Source: Moniliophthora roreri
Lineage: Eukaryota > Basidiomycota > Agaricomycetes > Agaricales > Marasmiaceae
Direction of reading: 5' to 3'
Length of the DNA: 64,000 nt
Assembly (NCBI GenBank): GCA_001466705.2
Contig: LATX02000195.1
Coordinates: forward strand, 496,001-560,000
The translations under genes and the position numbers were made by a program. Below the pieces are notes generated by a model, which made no database searches, was not told where the DNA came from, and saw only the letters and a program-made list of their open reading frames with translations. This document shows positions 32,349 to 44,417 of this stretch, in pieces. Each line of letters starts with the position of its first letter. The first letter of the stretch is position 1.

Positions 32349-33291
32349 TTAGTTTAGGCAGGTCATCTTGGATAATATGATCCCAAGAGTGTCTGTAGTG
32401 ATGGGCGTTGAGTTGGAGGGGGGCGTGTAATGAAGCGTGGTGGCCATCTCACCGCAAATAGAGCTAGTCGGAACCGGATCGCAACGAGGGGCGGCGCATT
32501 TGTGAGTTTTGAATTTGTGGAGGGTGTTGAAATGGCCCTTGCATTTGCTGCATTTATGAGTTCTACAAGACGTCCATCAATCTTGGGAACTGGTAGGTGT
32601 GGCGGCGAAAGCCTACTCGTCGTAGCGAATGTCGTGCATGTGAAGGTGATACGTCAATGCTTTTACGTCCGTCAATGTTTCGCGGCAGCCAGCACGAGGG
32701 CAAACGAGCGGATGTTCTTCGTCGACGCCAGATCGGCGCATTTCATTCGTGGCTTCCGCACGCTTTTGATGAGATTGGTCAGGGTCGTGCCGCGAAAGAC
32801 GCAGATGAGCAACTCACGCAGATCGCAAGTTCATCGAATCGAGATCGCCTGAACCTGATATGAGGTGCAGAGGACGGACTAGCCGGAAGAGCGGGCGTCT
32901 CTTCCACATCCCAGTCCATAAAATCATCCTCCGAGGAGTCTTCTTGAAGAATAGAAGAGCCGGAGGAAGATACAGAATCTACAGAATCATCCAACTCAAC
33001 TTTCAAGCCAGCTCTGTATCGGTTGACGATTTCCTGCGCCGGTGTAATAACTTCAACAGTCTCAACTCGCTTGCTTGTAAGCTTAGAGGGACGAGGAGAT
33101 TTGTATATGAAGGAGCTAGCGTCGTCGGCTTCTTCTTCGAGAGCACACATGAGGATCTGTGCGTCGAGATCGAAATCGACAGGAAAATAAGTTGCATGGC
33201 GTTTCGTGTCAGGATCATAGATCATAGGCACAATAGGCGCAGAATGGCGCACCAAGTCATCGAGTTCGAAGGAGAGGGAAGGGAATGCCAT
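32349..33291 (-). CDS. C2H2 zinc-finger protein
   Basis: Exons 33291-32818, 32762-32617 and 32562-32349; 277 residues. The N-terminal half is acidic and Ser-rich (SVSSSGSSILQEDSSEDD). The C-terminal half has a classical finger CPRAGCRETLTDVKALTYHL (followed by HMH: C-x4-C-x12-H-x3-H) and a second, Cys/His-rich one (CSKCKGHFNTLHKFKTH). This suggests a DNA- or RNA-binding regulator. It converges with the zinc-finger gene J (248 bp apart) and is divergent from COQ4. The last 60 residues have no known motif. No orthologue name is recognised. Confidence 0.75.
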
Positions 33292-34055
33292 GCTGATGCA
33301 GTAGAAAAAGAGTGAAGAGGTGAAGAGAAAACTTCGGCCTTTAAATAAGGTGAGACGCCAGTTCTGGGGATTCAAGCTGAAACACGGCTCATACTTATAT
33401 TGCTCCAGGACTTGCCATCAGTGTGGCCGACTCGCGATCTGTATTGTCTCCAGGATAGGAAATAATGCCATAGATATGACCGATGGTCTAAGCATCGGGC
33501 TGCCACATTCAGCGAGTCCACGCGGGGAAGTTAATATTGTTTGTTCACATTCAACGCTGGATATTGACCAATTAGATCGTTGTTCACCGGAATTTCATAA
33601 CCAAGCTCACCGAGACTGATGCCCATACCCAGGAAGTGCAGAATTGCCTTGTTGATTACTTCTTGTTACTCCCAAGAGAAAGTCACTGAAGGGGACCGGG
33701 ACGGCTCCTGGTCCCCCTTCCTATCATTTATCCGAGTAGCCTGGTCTCCTGGAAGGTTTTGAGGAAGCTCTAGGCGGCACCTGAATTGAAGTCAATCTTG
33801 TGTAATCTATAAACCTTTACCAATCCTAGTGTTCAATGAAATGCATGGATAATTCCGGTGTTTTCGCATACGTCGTTCAGCTGAATAGGCCAACCTGCGT
33901 GGCCGTCGTTGAGGAAGATGAAGAAATATCTGTTTACGAAATACGACGCGCTTGATAATCTTGCCTCCAGACTCCCACCTCGACTGGTTCTCGACCACGA
34001 GTCGTTACAACTTGGCCCGGCTTGTCACCCAACTCGAACTTGCCTGTTTTTCCTC
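33292..34055. promoter_or_regulatory. Divergent promoter region, C2H2 gene and COQ4
   Basis: 764 bp between two divergent start codons. TTTAAATAA at about 33340 lies about 50 bp upstream of the C2H2 start on the minus strand and could serve as a TATA-like element. No gene seen. Confidence 0.45.
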
Positions 34056-35034
34056 ATGACTAGCCCCATGATTCACGCAAGTTCGAGTCGTCGAATCATT
34101 TCTACCATTTCCCGTACTACACCAAGTTCGCGTCGTTGGGTCAACACACCTGCTTATCCTGGGCACATACCATTAAATTGGTTCGAGAATGCATTTTTGG
34201 CTGTTGGATCTGGTATCATGGCTCTAATGGACCCAAAACGTGGAGGCGCGTCCCAAAAACCTACTTCATTTCTCGTCTAATTACAATTTATTCTGATAGA
34301 CATGGTAGCCGCACTCGGAGAGACCACAGCGGGACCGGCTCTTCCCCGTTTACGCGACATCATGTTGAAGAGCGATGAAGGCAGACAAATCTTGAAAGAT
34401 AGACCAAGAATCAACACCGAAACTATCGACATGGCAGCACTAGCAAAACTACCCGAAGGAACCTTTGGACGTTCTTACATCACATGGCTAGAGCGAACTG
34501 GCGTCACTCCGGATACACGAGAACCCGTAAGCACCGTATACTCAAGATCAACCTTGGACGTATGCCAATAATAACCCCTCTATACTTCCCGCTGCAAAGG
34601 TCCACTATATCGACGACCCAGAACTCGCATACGTAATGCAACGGTATCGTGAATGCCACGACCTGTATCATTGCATAACCAACTTCCCCGTGAATGTCGA
34701 GGCGGAACTTGCTGTGAAATATTTTGAGTTTGCCAACCTAGGGCTTCCCTTGGCTGGGTTGTCCGCGCTGTTCGGACCGTTACGTCTCACCGCGGCGAAA
34801 CGCGAACGGCTCTTTCGGGAGTACGTTCCGTGGGCGCTAAAATGTGGAAGTAGTGCGCAATGTTTGATCACGGTGTACTGGGAGAAGAGATGGGAGCAAA
34901 AGACTGAGGATATTAAAAAAGAACTTGGCATATGGGATGCTCCGCCTGCGAGATGGGGAAAGCCCTTGAACGAGGCAAAGAAGGCGGCCGAGATGAAGCA
35001 GAAGAAATTACCGGCTAACGCCAGTGTGGCCTAA
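34056..35034 (+). CDS. COQ4: Ubiquinone biosynthesis protein COQ4, mitochondrial
   Basis: Exons 34056-34239, 34300-34526 and 34600-35034; 281 residues, in the usual COQ4 size range. The N-terminus is Ser/Arg/Thr-rich with few acidic residues, as expected of a mitochondrial presequence. Family signatures are HIPLNWFENAFLAVGSGIMA, MVAALGETT, DRPRIN, and the metal-binding motif HDLYH (followed 11 residues later by a Glu in VEAELAVKYFE). COQ4 organises the CoQ-synthesis complex at the inner membrane and is needed for C1 hydroxylation/decarboxylation of the ring precursor. The first donor (GTGGAG) was chosen by phase. Confidence 0.93.
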
Positions 35035-35559
35035 TACTTCTTGCTTACATTTTCCGATTTTCATCGCTTCTATGTGCCGTAGAGGAATATGCTATAAACA
35101 TTACAATCTGATCCTGTCTTATCACTGAGATCCTTTCACGAAGAGAAGTCCGGTAAAACGCCCGACGCGAATCATTTGCCAATGTGGACTGTTTTCCAGG
35201 GAAACGTTCGTCGCAGTATCTGTGTGCATCTGGTTTCGACCGAAATAATGGAGACCCAATGCTTGAGGACCACGTCTTTAGACCGTCCTATTGGAACAGC
35301 CACTCTTGCACTTGAACTATTTCGGCAAATGAAAGAATGTATTATTAGTGCCTGAAGCGTTCTATAACACCGTGTTGTCAATGTATGTTACGCCCCATAC
35401 TGCCTCATACAAATTTTTGATATACAAAACCGGAGCAATATACAAAGCCCGGAGCTCCCGAAGCCCTCAATACTCTTAATGAACGGGTTTCCGTCAGAAC
35501 ATACAGGAACCCGATATTACAAAACTCAAATCACATATACATGATACCGCCCAAACAAA
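35035..35559. other. Intergenic region between convergent genes
   Basis: 525 bp of 3' flank for COQ4 (plus) and the acidic gene (minus). No gene or repeat seen. Confidence 0.6.
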
Positions 35560-35890
35560 TCATGATTCAGAATCATGACGGGAAGCTACTTGTTGATATA
35601 GCTCGTGACCCGGTGACGCTGACGCCCACCACCCTATCATCTTTTTCTGGAGGGGTCTACCTCTTGAGGGTTCTTCGCGAGAGCCCAGACCGTCTATTGT
35701 CAAAGAAACATCTGACATTTTAGAGTTCCGGTATGTGGCGTCATGGAAGCTGTCGATGGGATCACTGCGAAGCTCTCCGTCCTGACACGAGTCTTGAAAG
35801 GATGGGAGGTAATTTTCTGTGGGCGGGTCTGGTGGGTAGTCGAGGTCAGACTCGTCGCTTTCGCGAGACGAGTAGGAGTATCTGTCGTGA

Positions 35891-35923
<33 letters not shown>

Positions 35924-36174
35924 TCGCCGTACAATTCGTAGAGCTCAATGTCCTCCTCTTCCTCGTCGCTCCTGTATAGGGAGCTGTCCACATCGTGATT
36001 AGCGTAAAGAAAGAGCTGAGCTTTGCCTACACACTACCTTTCGATATCCAAATCGCATAAATCCGTGTCCTCAGACTCCGTGGCGTCGGTGAGATAAAAT
36101 TGAGACAAAATCTCCTGGATTTCGTCCTCTTCGCAAGGACTGTACGGCGACATCGTTTCCAGATGATGGTTCAT
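35560..36174 (-). CDS. Acidic hypothetical protein with poly-Asp tract
   Basis: Exons 36174-36038 and 35983-35560; 186 residues. Glu/Asp-rich throughout: SDEEEEDIELYELYG, then a run of 12 Asp, then Ser/Glu/Asp-rich and Pro-rich segments. No catalytic or structural domain is recognised. The start is chosen as the first ATG in the exon with an agreeing splice; a second Met lies seven codons later. It may be a nuclear acidic protein, but this cannot be shown. Confidence 0.6.
35889..35922 (-). repeat. GAC trinucleotide microsatellite encoding poly-Asp
   Basis: About 11 uninterrupted GTC units on the plus strand (GAC on the coding strand) within the acidic gene. Length polymorphism is likely. Confidence 0.9.
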
Positions 36175-36708
36175 GGTGAAATTGAAGAAGAAAGAGAGAG
36201 GAGTTTATAGCATGAATACAAGGTGAGACCAAGAGAGGAGTTGGCGGAGGAACGCCAAATCAGGTACGATGCGGGGCATCTGAGTTGACGGTTATGGATC
36301 GCGCCTTTTTAAATAGGACCCTCTGCAGAGATGCTGGATTGCTTCTGGACAATTTAAAGTTAACAAAGCTGGCTTTGAGTTACATAGAACACACGTGTGG
36401 ATTTCAGGGTTCTACCCCACGGACTTGGCGAGAAGATTTCATTTCGAAGGCGCCATTCAAGGGAACGAATAACCGAGCGTCGAAACTCTAAAGGGGTCGC
36501 AACTTTGCTAGGGATCGATTCCGAGGTTTTATCCCGGCGGCCAATCCAAAAACATGAACTCTATAGATTTCTGTCAACTTTCGGGGGGGGGGGGTGAATG
36601 AGGGATAGGCTAAAGCCAGGAGCAAAAGGCAGGCAGTCCGATAAGCGGAACGCCGGATGGTTGGTCTCGCGGACACGACCACGTGGCCTGTAAACCCTTT
36701 CGTCTACT
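36175..36708. other. Intergenic region with G-run
   Basis: Contains the 5' flank of the acidic gene and a G10-11 run near 36584-36594. No gene supported. Confidence 0.55.
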
Positions 36709-37462
36709 ACCATGTCTCGTTCTTCGTCTGGGTCGGTATTGATGGTCGTCGAGCTCCGGAACATGAAGTAGAGGTCTCCAGGCAGAAGATACCGTCACTC
36801 TCTGGGATTCCATCGGAAGAGGGAAAGGTGCGACTCGTTCAGCTTTCATGGATATCCCAGGATTCTGATTCAGACATACCTGGAAGTTTGCTGGAAAGGC
36901 GACAGTCGGCGATGTCAGGCAGTGTCGATTTATGGTAGGAAACGTGGACTCGGGCACATAGCACCTACTGGATGGGCAAAGCTACTAAGAAGGACATTAT
37001 CAGATATGACAGAACCCTTCTTGTTCTCCCGCTTGAATATTACTGGTGCGTCCATCAGCCTACCGGTGTTGACTCTTTCTGATGCCATTCAAGATGACGA
37101 AGATACCGTGTGGTCTCAAGCGTTATTATTATCCCAATACTAAGATTCGTCGATGCTAACCATGCTTCAAGCGAATAAGTTAGCGCCACTGCTGCTGACA
37201 CACAGAACGCAAGGCTTGAATCATAAGGATATCAGAAATCATCAATAACTCTGGCATCGAGCTTGAATAGCTTGAACATTTGGAGGTGAGCACGCGTTCC
37301 CTAAGCAAATAACGTTACTCGAAATTTCTCTATACTTAGGTGCGGGCTAAAATGGTCGAGCAATAACAAATAATGAATCCCCGGAAGGCAGAACTAAAGA
37401 TGAAAATAGGCGTCAAGACTGAATCTTTCAGAGGTGAATTCATTGATTTGATGGAACCATAG
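36709..37462 (+). pseudogene. DUF7918 family pseudogene (copy 1)
   Basis: Aligns with the intact copy at 37672-38796. The ATG at 36711 is out of frame with the family sequence, because about 20 bp of the 5' coding region are lost. Recognisable parts are FVWVGIDGRRAPEHEVEV, IPSEEGK, LEVCWKGDS and EPFLFSRLNITG. After DDEDTVW the central beta-rich segment (EIRVVLTR... in copy 2) is missing and stops occur. The 3' end is still visible as ATGCTTCAAGCGAATAAG (near 37158) and EFIDLMEP before the stop at 37460-37462. Confidence 0.75.
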
Positions 37463-37671
37463 CTGTTCCTTGTGCCCGCTCAACTCGGTTGATGTCTAAT
37501 CTGCATTTGTACTACTTTATCCTCGTTCAATGATAGTAGATACATCTATCGTGTCAAAGGTCCACAACAACCCTGAATAGTTTGTCCATGCACTTGACAT
37601 GCACTAATGGCGGCGAGCGTGGCTCGCGGTTCGCGAGCACGTGGTCCGTGACCCTCTTCCTTTCTACGACC

Positions 37672-38796
37672 ATGGTCTCCTTTGAAGAATTCTCCGCTTG
37701 GGTCAATGTTGATGGTCACAAAGCTCAAGAATATGGCGTAGAGGTATCTGAAGTAGACAAGACTGTGACTTGCTGGATTGCATCGGAAGAGGGGAAGGTG
37801 CGGATTTCCACTCGCTCACTACAACTACGGCAAGATCCTGAAACATGTGCAGGCGTTTGAAGTCTGTTGGGATGACAGTTCCAAACAAACCGCCACCACT
37901 GGAAAACTGTATATCGATGGAAATGAGTGTTCCTACAAGAGGATGGATGTTGGGAGGCTCCAGCATACTACGGTCAAAGGCGTAAGGATATCCGCACAGA
38001 TGCGGAGACCTTTTGTCTTCTCTAGGGTGAAGACCACAGGTATGTGTATCGTTTTATTTTTGCACGATGACTTTCTGATCTTTTATGCAGATGACGAGAG
38101 TATCGTTACTGCCTCAGCGTCTGTGGAAACTGGCGAGATTCGCGTGGTTCTTACAAGAGCTATCATTCGTTCGTACAGAACCGTAAAATCTTGGAAACCT
38201 GCTTATACAATTCCTGCCCCACAAACGTTCCATGAGAAGGCCAAGAAGGCCATCGACCATCAAACTTCGTACGAATCGTGCTACATACCCATGACCATCC
38301 GATGAACCGCCTTTTCGTAGCTTTGGAGATGCTATCCTGGCCCCCGTCCGTAAGCGTTCAAGAGAGCCCAAAGTAAACGAATATGGCGGGCCTGTAGCAA
38401 CTTTTTGCTTCAGATATAGACCCCTGGGTTTGTTATTGCGAGTACTGGAACGTTCCGACGCTAAATTACCGATCAATAGGTATGCTCCAAGCAAATGGGA
38501 TAGCGCCACCACCAACACCGCAAACACGCAAGAGACCTTCGACTAAGCAAGACCCGGATCCTGAGGTGATTGATATTACTGGTGACTCTGATGATGAGAT
38601 TGAGCGGTTGGAAGTAAGTACTCCCGATAGCGCTACCAGGTAAATGATTCTTGACACCATTCTTGCACAGGCGCGTCTCAAGTTACTCAAAGATAAACGA
38701 GCAGCGAATCCCCACAAGAAAGTGAAGATGGAACCCAAAGTGAAGACGGAGGTCAAAACGGAGCCTCTCAGAGAAGAGTTCATTGATTTGACGTAG
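37672..38796 (+). CDS. DUF7918 family protein (copy 2, intact)
   Basis: Exons 37672-37797, 37853-38039, 38091-38268, 38321-38427, 38480-38613 and 38671-38796; 285 residues with all phases closed. Starts MVSFEEFSAWVNVDG, followed by KTVTCWIASEEGK, FEVCWDDSSKQ, RPFVFSRVKTT, GEIRVVLTRA, FCFRYRPLGMLQANG, and a charged C-terminal tail with KVKTEVKTEPL ending EEFIDLT. This order is typical of the agaricomycete DUF7918 family, a beta-rich domain plus a low-complexity tail of unknown function. The TGDSDDE segment and Lys/Glu-rich tail suggest a nuclear protein, but that is only a guess. Confidence 0.85.
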
Positions 38797-38957
38797 CTCT
38801 TCGCCATACCCATATGTACTTTATTCGCGTTTAATGTACTGTACTCTCGGTCACTTCAACTTTTCTTTGACAAAAGGGACCAACTCAGACTCTTGACTCT
38901 GCCAGTGCCTGGTCACAAGGTCGTGAAGACACGTGTTCTTCTCGTTCTTAGTCGACC

Positions 38958-40064
38958 ATGGTCTCAATCGACGAATTCTCTGCCTGGGTCACTGTCGGGG
39001 TCAGAAAGCTCAAGAGTATGGCGTAGAAGTATCCGATGTAGACAAGACCGTTACCTGCTGGATTCCATCCGAAGAAGGAAAGGTACAAGAGTCTTTGGTT
39101 GTCACCCTAACAGAACAGTACCGACACGCTTGCAGACACTCGGGGTCTGTTGGGACGATAGCTCGAAACAGTCCGCCACGAATGGAAGATTACTTGTTGA
39201 TGGTCATTATTATGGTGGTCAAGTCATACGCATCGAAGACAAAAACCATGTTACTAGGGAAGGTGCAAGGGTATCATTCGATTCGATTCGACCTTGTATT
39301 TTCTCGCTTGAACACGACTGGTACGTCTAGTACTGCCTTCTCTTTGCCTCCTTCCTGATGTCGTTCATTCTGAAGATGACGACGATGCTGCAACGGGCTC
39401 TTCCTCTCCAGAAATTGGTGAAATTCGTGTTGTCATCACACGAACACATGTCAAATGTGTTCATCATGACCCGGAGTCAGTAATCATCAGCATCCCACAA
39501 TCGCAGACGTTCCATGAAAAATCGAAGAAAGCGGTGGATCATCAAACATCGTACGAATCCAGCGCTATATCTTCAAGATCATTCCGATAAACCAGCAAAC
39601 GTAGCTTCGGGGCAGCTGTCCCTTTCGACAAGCCCAATATAGTCAATGTCAGGGATTACGGTAATCCCGTAGCCCAGTTCCGTTTCCGTTATAGGCCATT
39701 AGGTTCGTTGCGAGTCGGGTCATGCATGTTCCGCAGACAATTGACTCATCGGACAGATATGCTCCAAGCCAACGGAATGGCACCACTGCCGCAGACACGC
39801 AGGAGACCTTCAAAACCGGATACGGAGATCATTGAGCTTAGCGACGACTCTGACGAGGAGCTTGCGCGTCTGCAAGTGAGTTTTACGAATGGCGCAGAAA
39901 AAAAAGTGGTTTTCTGAGATTGTTCCACTCAGGCACGCGTCAAGGCTATCCAAGATCGACGAGCAGCAAATCCACGGAAGAAACTGAAGACAGAACCAAA
40001 GGTCAAGGTCGAAGTCAAGACAGAGCCTCTCAAAGGAGAGTTCATTGATTTAACGGAATCCTAA
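38958..40064 (+). pseudogene. DUF7918 family gene with two frameshifts (copy 3)
   Basis: Aligns with copy 2 over its whole length, with the same intron positions and all splice sites present. A 1-nt deletion near 38990 (after FSAWVTV) and a 2-nt deletion near 39305 (in PCIFS.RLNTT) break the frame; together they restore it downstream. From DDDAATGSSSPEIGEIRVV to the C-terminal GEFIDLTES and the stop at 40062-40064 the frame is open. It is either a very young pseudogene or the indels are sequence errors. Confidence 0.75.
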
Positions 40065-41098
40065 CTATAGTAAGTATCTCGTCTTGGTCTTGAGGTAGTG
40101 GTTCTGACTGTGCGAAAGCTATAGCACACGTATTTTATACCTTTCTAATATATTACACTACCATGCAGACTTATGTGAAATTTCTTCTCTATTATCGTGG
40201 AATGCTTTTGCTTGATAGCATCCTATTTCCTTTGTTATGTTCTCCCGTTTGCCACAGGTTCATGATAGGTAAGGATGAGCACGAGTTGCGGGTGCACTCG
40301 CGGTATATGGTCCACGGTGTCTGCGGTACGAAGAATCTGCGACCATAGTACTGTAACCCGTAAGACGGGTTTTGATGGGCCTGTGGCGTCGGTGGGGTCC
40401 TGATCGCGATACTTCTCCAAGATTCTTCCGGTCACAGTGAGCTTAGCCAGGAGGTGAGTAGATTCCTATCTTCCTGAAAATCACAATACCCACCTTATTT
40501 TCCACGCAAGTCTTAAGTTTACGGTTAGCCCTAGCACATGCCGATTGTATACAAGATGAAACTGAAAGTGAAATTAGTGTGAAGGAATATGCACAGGAGC
40601 TGCAGAGTCTTAGGGTGTCGACGAGTGGCTAATGGTGACGAAGATACGTGACTATCTGTATCCATAATTTCATCCTCAGGCTTAATATCAGTCATGTATG
40701 CTCCACTAATAGTCCGTATCAGCCAGCTGGACCAATAAAATTCGTTCCTGCAATTCAACTTACTGCTTATCAACAAAATCCCCGTGATCATCCCCTCTCA
40801 CAACATGCTGTCTGGAGGCCCTTCTAAATGCAAGCACGAGTCGTTCCGTGCACTCATGTCTATCAGAAGTTAACCAGAACCGACATGCATTACCGTTCAG
40901 GTTTGACTTGCGGTTCTAGCTGAACGCCGCGGTCTTTACGGGTACGGTATTGATTCGGAAAACCCACAATTAATCCCTGCTTATGTAATTAGGTGACCGG
41001 TGTTAATACGGCGAAATTGGGCACGAATCCGTCTGCCTCGAGAATCCTGGCATCTCATTTCTCCTCCACGACACCACGCCCATCGCAGCTCAACCACC
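40065..41098. other. Intergenic region
   Basis: About 1 kb with no supported gene. It is the 5' flank of the gene at 41099, with pyrimidine-rich sequence near 41050. Confidence 0.55.
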
Positions 41099-43216
41099 AT
41101 GAGTGAACCGCATAAAGCTTTCCTTATCGCGCGACTTATTCCTTCATCCTCCAAGGGCGAACAATCAAAAGCATACTATCGCTGTATCGCCGCTTTCCAA
41201 CACCGGTGGAGTTATACTTTTCCTCAGATCGCCGCTGTGCGACGTTTCCTTGACCTTTTGAGCAACGCAGAGAACGCAAACATTGTTCGAGACGAGATCC
41301 GTCGTGCTCAAGGAAAGTACGCTAGGCAGGGGAAACGTCCCGCGATGCCTGCCTTGTCGTTTCCTTACACGCAGTTCTTGTTCTCGCAGGCATGGAATAT
41401 GGATATCGACAACCCTAGTACTCCGTATGTGACCGGAATCGGATTTGAACAGTCTGTCTTCAATCCCAATATTGGGTGCTTCAGTCATGGTGAGTCATCG
41501 ACTTCTTCGTGGGTATCATCAGTTCAACGCGTCTCGTGACAGGTAGTAGTATCAATGGTATAGCCATCATCGACATTACAGACCCTTCAGACCCGGCATA
41601 CTGTTACAGTCTCGACAGGCGCGATATCTGTATCCTCACTGCTGAACGATATGTGCGCATCTACTACAAGGATGAAGATGGTGAAAGTGAAAGTGAAGGT
41701 GGAAGTGAAGATGAAGGTGAAGGTGAAGGTGATATACTTGAAATTGATGACGACGGTGACGATCCTGAGGGTGAGCGAATAGCTCAGGAGATCAAGGCAA
41801 ATGCCATGAGGCACGCCGCGTCTTTGAAGGTTGTACGACTGCTCACCCGTGACGTTTTGGCTGAAGTATGGCCGGAACACTTCTCTGGTAATGGATTGCC
41901 GGGACACGAGGAACTTTTGATAAAGCAGGAAACAGATCTACACAGATCACTTCTTCCTCCACTCGCCGATCTTGCCCTCAGTCAGCTTGTGAAGCAGTGT
42001 GCTCTCGACGATGATTGGGGGCCGCTTGAGCAGCTAGCAGACATGCCCGGCAAGCCAGAGGTCATTGCAGCCGCTCTCATTTCGCAGAAGGATATCCCCG
42101 ACTCTGGCTCAGCGCTTTTGGCCAAATTCCTTCTGTCCGAGGTTGGGAAGAACGGAGGTATTGTTGATCTGTCGCGTTTCACATTGTCCGTTGACGCGAT
42201 TCGGGTCATGCTCCCTCTCTTTCCTTGTGATACTGTGAAAGCAGTCGATCTATCGGGTAATCAGAACCTCACTCCGGACATTGTAGTCGATGTCACTTCT
42301 ACGTATCCGAACTTGCTTAACGCTTCTCAATACCAACATCACCAACAAGCAAGTAATGGGTCTATTGGCGACGAAACCTGAGGCGTTTTATCGTCTTCAC
42401 GACTTTGTCCATCCAGCGCTTCTTGTTCGAGTTTCACCACCTTCCAATGCCAATATCCCAAAGGACCTTCCTGCTGCCTTTGAAGACCTCCAGGCTCTTC
42501 ACAAGCGAATCTCTACCGCTCCACGGGGCTTCACCTTCATGCAAGCTGACAAGGTCAACTTGTTAGATGGGCAGATTGCTTCGATGACATCCATTCCCTT
42601 CTTCCACTCCGAAAAGGTCTTGCTTCGTCTCACCAAGTTCTTCACCGATTCATTCGTGGGAAGTCAATTAGGGCCCTCGATGGTTTTAGCTGCTGGTACA
42701 CCTCTCAGATCCCAGCCTCGGGACATGAATGAGAGGCAACATTGGCTGCACCGGTGGATCAGTATGGTTCCAATTAGAGGAATTTATGATACATGGAGGG
42801 CGCACGAGTGGACTTTCGCTCTGAATTGCACCCCACATTTCAAGAGGCGGCAGGAGCCGACATATGCGTTTATCAAGGTTGATGAGGAAGCGCATAATGA
42901 ATGGCTTTTCAACATGTTGAAGGAAGAATGGGAGGTGAATGAGGGGAAGAAGAATGGGGAGGCTCCGAAGGATGTTAGTGGTGTGGCTATTACACCCTTT
43001 TCACTCGAGAACGTGAAGGTGTATGATGTTCGTGGGTTTGCTGATGCTATTGAGAAGGAAGGGAGACCAAGACCTAGCGAAGAGGTGATGGTTGCTTTTG
43101 AAGAAGCTATTGCTGGTGGTAGGATCAGGCGTTCTGTGCCTACTGGGTTTCTGGAAGTTCCTCCACTAGTGCTGATGGACATTGAGGAGGCGAAACAGTA
43201 CATTTTTGCTAATTAG
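41099..43216 (+). CDS. Unknown protein with acidic repeat, one frameshift
   Basis: Exon 1 is 41099-41489 and exon 2 is 41543-43216 (intron 53 nt, phase 1). The first part reads MSEPHKAFLIARLIPS and later VFNPNIGCFSH. An acidic tract follows (GESESEGGSEDEGEGEGD, from a GAAGGT-type repeat at 41690-41745), then a helical region and a leucine-rich-repeat-like segment (VKAVDLSGNQNLTPDIV). At about 42318-42320 one extra base shifts the frame; the protein then continues open as NTNITNKQVMGLLATK to EEAKQYIFAN at 43216. Both halves look coding. No function can be named. The frameshift is either real, making two fragments, or a sequence error. Confidence 0.65.
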
Positions 43217-43451
43217 ATCCTACGCATATCTAACTTGGAGTAATTTATGAGATTAATGTGGAGTTTGCTTCTTGTAGGTTACACTTTTGCCTGCTGTTGT
43301 ACTCTGTACCTTGAGCTTCGAGGTCCCTCAAGACTTTGTCGACTGTCGCGTCCACCGTTTGTGAGAAGAAAAAGCTGTGAATAGCCCATGATACACGGAG
43401 CATCAACACGACCAAAGTCATTCTTTCGCGTTAACCACCAACTTGTCTGCC

Positions 43452-44417
43452 ATGTCTCAGTCTGCAACAATGATGGACCTCTACGATATCGCTTTACTTC
43501 TCAATTATGAACGTGCCACTACAGAAACACGATTCAGAGGTGCCAAACTTCGGGAAGTTGTTCGCGACAGAGAGGATCTTAAGACTGTCCTATGTTTTTT
43601 TGATGGTTGGCATGAGCACAAGGGACCCCGTGCTGGTTTCGTATTCGATAAACCACAACAGCCTCCTGACGACTTGGAACCAGACCTTCCTTCCAACATC
43701 CTACCTCCCAATTCACCGTTGATCTCGAAGCTCTCGGATAAGGAGCTGGAAACGATTTTCTATCAAGCCCGCGCTCATGATGGGTGTTTCGCCTGCATTG
43801 GCCTTCTTCAGTACTTCTTCGACCTCTTTTCGAATGACGAAGTGATCAGCTTGCGAATTAGGACACCGGACGGAGAAGAGTATCATTGTCCTGCTTCACA
43901 ACGACGTATCCTTGAAGTGCCTATCATTCTTCCCAAGCAGATGACGTTGGCCATGGTACTTCCGGAGAATGTGTCCTATTCCACGGGCGGCGGGGAGTCC
44001 ATGCGACACGCCGTCTGGGTTTTCAGCGATGAGATGAACGGGAACATCAAGACGGTGCTCGACATGGCCAGCATCCAGTTTGGCGATGAAGGAAGAGGGT
44101 TGAAAGGAAAGGGGCTTTTTGCATTGGAAAGCTTTGAGGCATGGCGCAGTCGGATGGGGGTAGTAGGACAGGGTATCGACGATGACCAAGCAAAAATTTC
44201 CTGGTGGATCAGAAGTACTCCTCGGGATGCGTGGCTGCGCGAGGTGGCACGGAGAGCAAAGTGGAGATGGGAGAGGAGAGACACGGAACCGTGGTGCGGT
44301 CATTGCGGCGGTCCCGTCGAGACGAAAATGCGTTGTTCAAAGTGCAAAGCCGCGCATTATTGCAACTCGGAGCATCAGAAGTTGGCATGGCCGTTTCATA
44401 AGCGCTTTTGTCAGTGA
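43452..44417 (+). CDS. MYND-finger protein
   Basis: Single exon, 321 residues, starting MSQSATMMDLYD. The C-terminal 40 residues form a MYND zinc finger: CGHCGGP, then MRCSKC, HYCNSEHQ and HKRFC (Cys/His pattern C-x2-C...C-x2-C...C-x3-H...H-x3-C). MYND fingers mediate protein-protein contacts, often in transcriptional or chromatin regulation. The rest, including a conserved-looking CPASQRRILEVPIILP stretch, matches no domain I recognise. Agarics have many orphan MYND proteins of this plan. It lies 235 bp after the frameshifted gene, in the same direction. Confidence 0.82.
   Translation: MSQSATMMDLYDIALLLNYERATTETRFRGAKLREVVRDREDLKTVLCFFDGWHEHKGPRAGFVFDKPQQPPDDLEPDLPSNILPPNSPLISKLSDKELETIFYQARAHDGCFACIGLLQYFFDLFSNDEVISLRIRTPDGEEYHCPASQRRILEVPIILPKQMTLAMVLPENVSYSTGGGESMRHAVWVFSDEMNGNIKTVLDMASIQFGDEGRGLKGKGLFALESFEAWRSRMGVVGQGIDDDQAKISWWIRSTPRDAWLREVARRAKWRWERRDTEPWCGHCGGPVETKMRCSKCKAAHYCNSEHQKLAWPFHKRFCQ

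Noticed and set aside
32430..32863. Plus-strand frames opposite the C2H2 gene
   Set aside because: Antisense shadows of well-supported minus-strand exons.
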